Below are positions 1 to 5,353 of a stretch of 5,415 bases of DNA, in pieces. The position numbers were made by a program, and so were the translations under genes. Each line of letters starts with the position of its first letter. Positions within the stretch are counted from its first letter, which is position 1. The DNA lies in the NCBI GenBank assembly GCA_023544495.1, contig JAMJFV010000135.1, positions 1-5,415 of the forward strand. Reading direction: 5' to 3'. This DNA is from ANME-2 cluster archaeon. Its GTDB lineage: Archaea > Halobacteriota > Methanosarcinia > Methanosarcinales > Methanocomedenaceae. Below the pieces are notes generated by a model that was not told the origin of the DNA, searched no databases, and was given only the letters and a program-made list of their open reading frames with translations.

Positions 1-142
1 CTTCGTGAACGAAACATGCAGCGACCTCTATTCGCTCGATAATGGCAGACCTGTACGTAAACTTCATCGTTGTTATTTGCTGCAAACTTCCACCAATCAC
101 CTGGTTCACATCTTGTGTAAGTTCCAAAAATGTCACAATCAT
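1..142 (-). CDS. Probable 5' part of an unknown protein gene, cut by the window edge
   Basis: I do not recognise this protein. From an ATG at 142-140 the minus strand stays open for 47 codons to the edge. It begins MIVTFLELTQDVNQV and ends near RIEVAACFVHE, a balanced mix of hydrophobic and charged residues with no Cys/His/Trp excess. Support for the start comes from an archaeal TATA box (TTTTTATA, 184-177), whose expected transcription start about 25 bases downstream falls roughly 10 bases before the ATG, so the mRNA would be nearly leaderless; no Shine-Dalgarno is visible. The same frame is open further upstream into the end of the neighbouring gene, so an earlier start cannot be excluded. 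A second minus-strand frame, rich in Cys and Trp, and a plus-strand 70-codon frame (42-254) are also open here. I prefer this frame on composition and promoter position, with moderate to low certainty. Confidence 0.4.
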   Translation of the reverse strand, partial: MIVTFLELTQDVNQVIGGSLQQITTMKFTYRSAIIERIEVAACFVHE

Positions 143-176
143 TATCTGGAACACCGATGGGATACTTACAGCAGTG

Positions 177-184
177 TATAAAAA
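177..184 (-). promoter_or_regulatory. TATA box, probable promoter of the left-edge gene
   Basis: The minus strand reads TTTTTATA, close to the archaeal TTTATATA consensus. It lies 34 bases before the candidate ATG at 142, the spacing expected for a nearly leaderless transcript. The preceding bases are not strongly BRE-like. Confidence 0.4.
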
Positions 185-273
185 CCTGGTAAACGTTATC
201 TTAATCAGGCTACAGATATGGTATTTTATTTTTCTATATCGAGAGAAGTATTGAAAGACATTGATAGGTAAAA

Positions 274-1329
274 TCAATATACATACTCTGCAAAACCTCC
301 GGTCCGGAAATTGACCGGCTTACCATCAATCATCCCTGAAACGGTATAATTCCCTGTCAATTCCCATATTGTCAGATAACTTCCACCAGATTCATATTCT
401 ATCTGGATGGGAAAGGCTTTTGATGTTTCAAATAATGAAGTTATGAAATCCCCGTCAGAACTGGCAGTCGCATTGATAACAGGTGGAAAAGGATATGTTC
501 CAAGTTCATAACTAAAAACCACATCATCAAAGGCAACGATCTGCTTTTTATTTTTCCATATCTGCAGCCTGCTATATCCATCCATTGTGTGGGAACCATT
601 CGTCAATTTCCCAAGCGTCATCCCATATCTACCAACATCAGTATCAATTTCATCATAATTTGGCTCTATGGCCTGTCCCCAATCCCAGCCGATATTATCC
701 TGCCACATCCACCTTCCCCAATTATGGTCGTGATATCCCCGGACCCCATCAAGAATAAACACGTCTCCATTAATTGTCAGGCTCCCATATACTTTACATA
801 CAGGTGCTGCAGTTATCCAGTTCATTTCACCGGAATTTCCTATAAGACCACTGGATACCGTAGTGAAGCTTGCTTTGGGAATAAAGGTAGCACTAAAAAT
901 AATTTCTTCCGCACCAGTAGATCTTGCATAGACCTCGTACCCATTTGGTAATAATTTAACATAAGAATTATTGATTTCAATATCGGGAGTCTCATTTGAG
1001 AAACTGGTGAATAGAATTGGAACATTATCAAGGGACATACCTTCACGAACACCGGTGTCATATGCCATGAGAACACTTCCATAACTCAGCATAGGATGAG
1101 AAACATCTCCTCCAATGTTGAACGTAACAAAAAATTTCAGGTCCGGATCTTCATCAATAATGTTAAAATAATGCCATTCTTTATACATCAGATCATTATC
1201 CGGATGGAATGAATCAATAGGTGAGAGTTCCTGTATCAGATTACTGTTTTGTTTATCAGCGGTAATAGCCGGTATTGATAGGAATAATAAAACGATACAA
1301 ATATTTCCAATAATAAAATTTTTCCTCAT
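274..1329 (-). CDS. Secreted AttH/CrtC-type lipocalin-like protein
   Basis: This 351-residue protein has a signal peptide: RK at positions 2-3, a hydrophobic core at about 6-22, and likely cleavage after A24 (ITA-DK). The mature part resembles the AttH/CrtC lipocalin-like family, named for bacterial carotenoid 1,2-hydratase. An EWHYF motif (51-55) marks the first beta-barrel half, and the hallmark GYHDHNWG motif (198-205) is followed by a Trp-rich stretch (W207, W209, W215, W217). Length fits the two-barrel family. There are five N-glycosylation sequons (N112, N120, N244, N286, N327), consistent with export in an archaeon. It begins at ATG 1329-1327 behind a GGGGGT Shine-Dalgarno-like site with 7-base spacing, and has its own TATA box. 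Nothing shows a carotenoid substrate: neither neighbour is a carotenoid gene. Binding or modification of a hydrophobic or isoprenoid molecule outside the cell is inference. The family call is fairly firm; the function is unknown. Confidence 0.85.
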   Translation of the reverse strand: MRKNFIIGNICIVLLFLSIPAITADKQNSNLIQELSPIDSFHPDNDLMYKEWHYFNIIDEDPDLKFFVTFNIGGDVSHPMLSYGSVLMAYDTGVREGMSLDNVPILFTSFSNETPDIEINNSYVKLLPNGYEVYARSTGAEEIIFSATFIPKASFTTVSSGLIGNSGEMNWITAAPVCKVYGSLTINGDVFILDGVRGYHDHNWGRWMWQDNIGWDWGQAIEPNYDEIDTDVGRYGMTLGKLTNGSHTMDGYSRLQIWKNKKQIVAFDDVVFSYELGTYPFPPVINATASSDGDFITSLFETSKAFPIQIEYESGGSYLTIWELTGNYTVSGMIDGKPVNFRTGGFAEYVY

Positions 1330-1336
1330 AATGTTG

Positions 1337-1342
1337 ACCCCC
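1337..1342 (-). promoter_or_regulatory. Ribosome binding site of the lipocalin-like gene
   Basis: GGGGGT on the minus strand, continuing as GGGGGTCA, matches 6 of 8 positions of GGAGGTGA. It lies 7 bases before the ATG at 1329, supporting that start. Confidence 0.5.
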
Positions 1343-1369
1343 TTTCCAAAGGTATGAATTCATCTATAA

Positions 1370-1377
1370 TATATAAA
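1370..1377 (-). promoter_or_regulatory. Consensus archaeal TATA box of the lipocalin-like gene
   Basis: The minus strand reads TTTATATA, the exact archaeal consensus, preceded by an A-rich BRE-like run. Transcription should start about 25 bases downstream, near 1347-1350, giving a leader of roughly 20 bases that contains the ribosome binding site. The surrounding 1360-1445 is almost entirely A and T, so other TATA-like strings occur (for example near 1395-1420), but this one has the right spacing. Confidence 0.65.
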
Positions 1378-1506
1378 ATTTTTGTATTTAAATATAAAAT
1401 TAATTAAAATATATTCCTGATATTTAACTTATTTTATATTCATACGTTCACCAGTAATTGAGATTCTTTCTTGAAAAGGGGAATGAAACCGACCAGATGA
1501 AATTGG

Positions 1507-3414
1507 TTACCCCATCACCTCCCGTCTCAACAGCATATACGCCAGAACCAGCCCGGCCACACCATATCCCAGCAGTGGTGTCAGGTACCCCAGCAGCACA
1601 TCAGACCCCTGCTGGTATATCAGTACCGAATCCAGCGCCCTGATACCCATGGTTATGGGTAGGGCATTACCCAGCCATGCCATGAGCGGCGGCATGGTCT
1701 CGAACGGGAAGAACATACCGCACAGGAACAGCATAGGTATGCTCAGCACCAGGGACATCAGCATTGCCGTGTTCTCGGAATCGGCCAGTGTGGCCAGCGC
1801 CATCCCGATGCCGATGAAGGAAGCCGAATACACTAGTATTACCAGGAATAACTCTCCCCACTGGGATACCGGAATGAGCACCCCGTAGAACAGGAATGCC
1901 ACAATGACCATGATAATACCCTGCAACAGGGCAATGAGTATCAGTGCAAAGGTCTTAGCAAAGAGGAACTCTTCAAGGCTCAGGGGCGTAAGCAATGTGC
2001 GTACCAGGGTCTTCTGAGACCTCTCCTGAATTATGGTGATGGATGCCAGCATGAAGGAGATGAACATCAGTACAATGGATATGATGCCCGGCATCAGGAA
2101 CTCAAGCTGGGACCTATCCTTGAACACTTTTTCCATTTCCATTGCGACGGGAGCGGCAATAACTGTGGGCGATTTCGTTGTCACCTCATTGATGACACCT
2201 TTGGTCTTCTCTATCTCTGAAGCGAGAGAGGCCGTGCTGTTGGCCATACCTGTGGAGAGGTTTTCCATTTTTTGTGATGTGTTCGTCGATTGTTCTTTTA
2301 CATTTCCAAGTGTGATCAATACCTTCTCGATATCTGCGATATTCTCATGAATGTTGGATATCTCGAGAGTGTAGTTATCAATGGACCTCTGCATTTCCTG
2401 CAGGCGGACGTCTGTCATTTCCAGTTTTTGGTGTAGTTGTGCACTGGTCTGTGCCAGATTATTCAGGTTATCGTATAGTGACATTACCGGAGCCGCGCGC
2501 TCCTGCAGCACGTTTCTGGTATCCTGCACCTGCCGGATAGTGAGGTTCAGAGTTATGCATTTTGTCTGTGAGGGATTGATCATACAGGTAAGGTCATAGG
2601 TCTGCTGTAAACTTGTATGAATGTCCAGTAGTGCAGCATTGGCTGTATTGATATCCTCCACCACCACTTTGAGCTCATCCCTTAACAGGACTGCATCACT
2701 GTGTATGTAATCCACATTTTCATCAAGCTGCTTGATCTCCTGCCGGGTAACATTGATATCTGCAGCGGTCCTGTTCAGGTCAATCTTCATCTGCTCAAGG
2801 GTGCGTTTCATTTCATCGACAGAAGCATTCAGGCGGGTTGCGTTAAGTTCATCCAGTGCCGATATGACATCTGCAGTACTGCTGTTCAGGGCACTGATGC
2901 TCGTATTGATTGCAACAACTCCTTTTTTCAGGGGGTCAAGTTTTGCCTCCATCCGGTCCAGTTCCTCCCAGAGCCCACTGAGAAAACCGAGCGTGAGTTG
3001 GTAGGATATCTTCTTTGTGGTGGTCATAAATACCGTGGATATGACCGGAGCTATCTGGACCCTGGAATTGTCAATATATAATTTCATTGCCTGGGTCTCA
3101 TCCACCGGTATAAAGATGCCTGCACTGTATCTGCCGCTCCTTACCCCCTCTTCTATAACGGCAGGGTCGGATGTATTTTCTTCGGTGATAAGGAACATCT
3201 GGCTGCTATTCAGTTCCTGGATGATCTCCCTGCCCAGTTCAGATCCACCACCCACACCCAGCCTGACATCCTTCAGACCCTGGTCATCACCACCTGAAAA
3301 GACCGAACCTATCAATATTGTGATAAGTATAGGTGCCAGAAATATCAGCAGTACTGTCCTGGTGTGGCGGATATAGATCTTCAAATCCTTTTTGATAACT
3401 GAAGCAATGCTCAA
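1507..3414 (-). CDS. ABC-2 type transporter permease with a long extracytoplasmic coiled-coil insertion
   Basis: This is the membrane subunit of an ABC exporter, paired with the ATPase just upstream. Numbering is from the TTG start (635 residues). One membrane helix lies near 20-39. A large extracytoplasmic region (about 40-438) follows, then five helices near 439-462, 486-513, 519-546, 549-569 and 607-629, the ABC-2 type layout. After a mixed segment (50-150), residues about 158-414 form a long, nearly proline-free, heptad-like region with a CX8C loop (C277, C286) at its middle and 11 N-glycosylation sequons. Long coiled-coil insertions at this place recall YhgE/Pip-type permeases. The start is chosen as TTG 3414-3412 because a GGAGG lies 7 bases upstream and TTG overlaps the ATPase stop as TTGA. 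The alternative GTG at 3420-3418 adds two residues but sits almost on the ribosome site. The substrate is unknown; drug, lipid or envelope-component export is possible. Confidence 0.92.
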   Translation of the reverse strand: MSIASVIKKDLKIYIRHTRTVLLIFLAPILITILIGSVFSGGDDQGLKDVRLGVGGGSELGREIIQELNSSQMFLITEENTSDPAVIEEGVRSGRYSAGIFIPVDETQAMKLYIDNSRVQIAPVISTVFMTTTKKISYQLTLGFLSGLWEELDRMEAKLDPLKKGVVAINTSISALNSSTADVISALDELNATRLNASVDEMKRTLEQMKIDLNRTAADINVTRQEIKQLDENVDYIHSDAVLLRDELKVVVEDINTANAALLDIHTSLQQTYDLTCMINPSQTKCITLNLTIRQVQDTRNVLQERAAPVMSLYDNLNNLAQTSAQLHQKLEMTDVRLQEMQRSIDNYTLEISNIHENIADIEKVLITLGNVKEQSTNTSQKMENLSTGMANSTASLASEIEKTKGVINEVTTKSPTVIAAPVAMEMEKVFKDRSQLEFLMPGIISIVLMFISFMLASITIIQERSQKTLVRTLLTPLSLEEFLFAKTFALILIALLQGIIMVIVAFLFYGVLIPVSQWGELFLVILVYSASFIGIGMALATLADSENTAMLMSLVLSIPMLFLCGMFFPFETMPPLMAWLGNALPITMGIRALDSVLIYQQGSDVLLGYLTPLLGYGVAGLVLAYMLLRREVMG

Positions 3415-4355
3415 TGCCACTCCTCCCGGGCAAAATGAATGATAACGTTCTCCAGGCTGGGGCGGTTGGATTCAATGTTGATAATGTGCTCGCTTCCTGA
3501 TTCAAATATCTCAATGATCCGTTCCAGGGCTTGCTCGTTATTGAGTGTTATTTTCAGTCCTTTTTCAGAATGAACACAGGATGCCACACTCTCAAGCGTA
3601 CTCACCTGCCGTGTAAGAGCGAGGTAGTTCCCGGGTATACTCGTTATCTGGATGACCCGCACACCCACTGTTTTCTTCAGGTCTTCCGGTGTCCCTTCCG
3701 CCACGATATTGCCCCTGTGCATTATCAGTATCCTGTCGCTTAGCAGGTCGGCTTCTTCCATATAATGCGTGGTTATGAGTATAGTGGTACCTTCACTGTT
3801 CACTTCCCTTATGGTATCCCAGAGTGCCTTCCTGGAAACCGGGTCCAGCCCTACACTGGGCTCGTCCAGTATGAGCACTTCCGGTTTGTGTATCAGCGCA
3901 CAGGCAATGTTCAGTCTGGTCTTCATGCCACCGGACAGGGTGCTGGCACGGCTGTCTTTCTTCTCGGTAAGTTGGAGCAGCTCAAGCACGCGGTGGCTCC
4001 TCTTTTTTCTGTCAATGACCGCAACGCCATACAGTGAACCGAAATACATAATATTCTCTGTCACCGTGAGCTCGTCATAAAAACTGTTTTCCTGGGGTAC
4101 CATACCAATAATAGAGAGCACGTCTTTTTTATCAGATACCACATCAAGACCTGAAATATAGACAGAACCAGATGAAGGGCGGGTCTGGCATGATAGTATC
4201 TTTATCAGGGTTGATTTGCCAGCCCCGTTTGGTCCAAGCAGTCCAAATATAGTTCCCTTTTCAATATCCAGGGAAATATCATGCAATGCCATGAAATCCC
4301 CATAGTTCTTAGATACGGACCGTATCTCTATTATTGACTCACTGGATGCTGCCAT
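3411..4355 (-). CDS. ABC transporter ATP-binding protein (DrrA/CcmA/NodI-like exporter ATPase)
   Basis: This 314-residue ATPase powers the permease encoded directly downstream. All nucleotide-binding motifs are intact: Walker A GPNGAGKST (41-49), Q-loop at Q88 in VPQEN, signature LSGGM (140-144), Walker B LILDEP (161-166, catalytic E165), D-loop VGLDP (168-172) and H-loop H197 in TTH. The segment after the H-loop (IMHRGNIVAEGTPEDLKK) is typical of the drug-exporter and ABC-2 ATPase group. A C-terminal domain of about 90 residues (from about 230) matches the extra domain of DrrA-like proteins, probably for permease contact or dimer stability. It starts at ATG 4355-4353 with GGAG (4370-4367) 11 bases upstream, slightly long spacing, and no better in-frame start is visible. 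The stop overlaps the permease start, so the two genes form one translationally coupled operon. Substrate cannot be read from the ATPase. Confidence 0.95.
   Translation of the reverse strand: MAASSESIIEIRSVSKNYGDFMALHDISLDIEKGTIFGLLGPNGAGKSTLIKILSCQTRPSSGSVYISGLDVVSDKKDVLSIIGMVPQENSFYDELTVTENIMYFGSLYGVAVIDRKKRSHRVLELLQLTEKKDSRASTLSGGMKTRLNIACALIHKPEVLILDEPSVGLDPVSRKALWDTIREVNSEGTTILITTHYMEEADLLSDRILIMHRGNIVAEGTPEDLKKTVGVRVIQITSIPGNYLALTRQVSTLESVASCVHSEKGLKITLNNEQALERIIEIFESGSEHIINIESNRPSLENVIIHFAREEWH
3422..3426 (-). promoter_or_regulatory. Ribosome binding site that decides the permease start
   Basis: GGAGG (within GGGAGGA) lies inside the last codons of the ATPase gene. Seven bases separate it from TTG at 3414, normal spacing, but it is almost adjacent to the GTG at 3420. 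This favours TTG as the initiator and coupling to the ATPase stop. Confidence 0.6.
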
Positions 4356-4366
4356 TGTGTAGTGTA

Positions 4367-4370
4367 CTCC
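4367..4370 (-). promoter_or_regulatory. Ribosome binding site of the ABC ATPase
   Basis: GGAG within an A-rich AAAAGGAGT context lies 11 bases before the ATG at 4355. It is the only purine-rich candidate before this start. Confidence 0.5.
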
Positions 4371-4412
4371 TTTTTTTCCTGCTTTCCATCAATTTAACAA
4401 TGTTTGCGTATC

Positions 4413-4420
4413 TAATTAAA
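4413..4420 (-). promoter_or_regulatory. Probable TATA box of the ABC transporter operon
   Basis: The minus strand reads TTTAATTA preceded by CAAAAGA, a plausible BRE plus TATA element. Start of transcription would be expected near 4391, giving a leader of about 35 bases that contains the ribosome binding site. Confidence 0.45.
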
Positions 4421-4446
4421 TCTTTTGGGATGATACCTTTTAGCCC

Positions 4447-4456
4447 TTTCGCGAAA
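4447..4456 (+). promoter_or_regulatory. TTTCGCGAAA palindrome in the divergent promoter region
   Basis: This is a perfect 10-base palindrome. It overlaps the BRE/TATA start of the rightward promoter and lies upstream of the leftward TATA box. Its placement would suit a repressor operator acting on the phosphodiesterase gene, or it may simply be a BRE that happens to be symmetrical. No regulator is encoded nearby. Confidence 0.35.
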
Positions 4457-4463
4457 ATATTAT
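4454..4463 (+). promoter_or_regulatory. TATA box of the phosphodiesterase gene (leaderless transcript)
   Basis: AAAATATTAT preceded by CGCG has a BRE/TATA look. The expected transcription start, about 25 bases from the box centre, is 4484-4488, at or just before the ATG. The bases before the ATG are ATCCCCC with no Shine-Dalgarno, which fits a leaderless mRNA. Confidence 0.5.
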
Positions 4464-4487
4464 CCCGCTACACTCCAATTATCCCCC

Positions 4488-5030
4488 ATGAAGATCGCAG
4501 TCATATCTGACACCCACTTGAAACCAGGCCAGCCGATAGAGATGCTGCCGGCACCCCTGCTGGATATGCTGGCCTCTTCTGACATGATCGTCCATGCCGG
4601 AGATTTCGTGTCCATGCAATGTTATGATGAACTGCGGGATATCAACCGCCTGGTGGGCGTGGCTGGCAATATGGACCCACCTGAACTCAGGCATGTATTA
4701 CCCAGGCACACTACTTTTGAGGCCGAAGACATCAGGATAGGTGTAACCCATCAGGGCCAGCTTTCTGTTACTGACATGACAGGACTGGGTTACCTCGCCA
4801 GGGAACTGGAGGTTGACCTGCTTATTTTCGGGCATATCCACAGACCACAGATACACAAAAGCGGGGATATCACCTTGCTGTGCCCGGGCAGTCCAACCTC
4901 GCCCAGACAGTCCGAGCCGAGTGCTGCTGAGGTGAGGGTGGAGGGGGGAAGGGTGGAGGTGGTTATTGTTAATTTTGAGGGAGAAGTGTGTGATAGTATC
5001 CGGTTCGCCAGGTCGCTGGGTGGGGATTAG
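4488..5030 (+). CDS. YfcE/MJ0936-family metallophosphodiesterase
   Basis: This 180-residue cytoplasmic enzyme belongs to the calcineurin-like phosphoesterase superfamily. Metal and catalytic motifs appear in order: SDTH (7-10; D8, H10), HAGD (36-39; D39), GN (60-61; N61), H88 in GVTHQG, and GHIH (115-118; H116, H118). The PGSPTSPR motif (133-140) follows in the place of the family's usual NPGS motif, with Cys132 where Asn is common. Length matches MJ0936 and YfcE (about 165-185 residues). Family members are two-metal (often Mn or Ni) enzymes that hydrolyse phosphodiester model substrates; the natural substrate is generally unknown. The ATG at 4488 is chosen because MKIAVISDTH is the usual N-terminus and a promoter fits a leaderless start there. 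The gene is divergent from the ABC operon, with no evident functional link. It ends with an amber TAG codon. Confidence 0.93.
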   Translation: MKIAVISDTHLKPGQPIEMLPAPLLDMLASSDMIVHAGDFVSMQCYDELRDINRLVGVAGNMDPPELRHVLPRHTTFEAEDIRIGVTHQGQLSVTDMTGLGYLARELEVDLLIFGHIHRPQIHKSGDITLLCPGSPTSPRQSEPSAAEVRVEGGRVEVVIVNFEGEVCDSIRFARSLGGD

Positions 5031-5273
5031 TTGGCTTTCCATAGTCACAAAAATCCACACGGTTGGCTGCCACCTTGCTGCCCTTTCGGGCATTGGTGCC
5101 AGGGACAGCTATACACGGCCACACACCAGGACCGCCAGATCAATCGAAAAGCGCCTGCCAGCACCCCTCACCACGGGAGCAATTCGAGTGGGTCACCCTG
5201 TAAAGTGAAGACTAAGGGGCAGCATGAGAGTTGAAGAAGGGATGGGGGCTGGATTTCATTATTTTTCAGACAT

Positions 5274-5288
5274 ACCCCGAGGGTTTTT
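5274..5288 (+). terminator. Weak hairpin plus T-run, possible terminator
   Basis: ACCC-CGA-GGGT forms a 4-base stem followed by TTTT (five consecutive T in all, counting the stem's last base), with another T5 run at 5262-5266. Archaeal termination depends mainly on T-runs, so this could end rightward transcription. The stem is short and the phosphodiesterase stop is about 240 bases away. Confidence 0.3.
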
Positions 5289-5304
5289 ACCAATTTGATG
5301 GTAA
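5287..5304. repeat. Inverted repeat TTACCA-N6-TGGTAA
   Basis: Perfect 6-base arms (5287-5292 and 5299-5304) flank the spacer ATTTGA. It sits two bases before a TATA-like TTTAAAAA (5306-5313). It could be an operator for a rightward promoter or a hairpin ending leftward transcription, since the minus strand has a T5 run at 5313-5309 just before it. Confidence 0.4.
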
Positions 5305-5305
5305 G

Positions 5306-5313
5306 TTTAAAAA
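5306..5313 (+). promoter_or_regulatory. TATA-like box of uncertain use
   Basis: TTTAAAAA resembles an archaeal TATA box; a rightward transcript would start near 5335. A weak rightward start exists at ATG 5381 with AGGGAG 8 bases upstream, but only 12 codons fit in the window. Read on the other strand, the same bases give TTTTT, a possible terminator for the gene entering from the right. Confidence 0.2.
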
Positions 5314-5353
5314 GATGAAATGTTAGTGTCAATGGCGGTGTAAAATTATCCAC

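Larger units (their letters stand above)
5031..5353. other. Intergenic region with no convincing gene
   Basis: The first part (about 5031-5245) is fairly GC-rich. The frame of the upstream phosphodiesterase stays open for 67 codons after its TAG, but the translation is dominated by His, Pro, Cys and Ser, and a second frame is open too, so I do not call a gene. It contains one small hairpin, TGCCC-TTTC-GGGCA (5079-5092). From about 5250 the DNA turns AT-rich and holds a hairpin with a T-run, an inverted repeat and a TATA-like string, listed separately. I saw no tRNA, C/D-box pair or transposon end. An unrecognised small RNA or a decayed gene in the GC-rich half remains possible. Confidence 0.5.

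Noticed and set aside
1..201. Minus-strand Cys/Trp-rich open frame
   Set aside because: It reads well (for example CEPGDWWKFAANNNDEVY) but follows a stop with no usable start codon upstream of residue 60, and Cys/His/Trp excess is typical of shadow frames.
42..254. Plus-strand 70-codon open frame starting with ATG
   Set aside because: It has no Shine-Dalgarno, an odd hydrophobic and aromatic composition, and lies antisense to a better-supported minus-strand frame with a promoter.
260..278. Small inverted repeat ATTGAT-N7-ATCAAT at the lipocalin-like gene's stop codon, possible terminator
   Set aside because: The stem is weak and A/T-rich, overlaps the stop codon, and is not followed by a clear T-run on the minus strand.
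1360..1445. Very AT-rich tract, considered as an origin-like or attachment site
   Set aside because: There are no repeated motifs or origin-recognition boxes; promoter DNA for the adjacent gene explains it.
2701..3081. Plus-strand open frames within the permease gene
   Set aside because: They are antisense shadows of the coiled-coil coding region and match no recognisable protein.
4698..5093. Long minus-strand open frame antisense to the phosphodiesterase
   Set aside because: It is a shadow of a gene with an intact catalytic motif set; the composition is unremarkable and it has no promoter or ribosome site.
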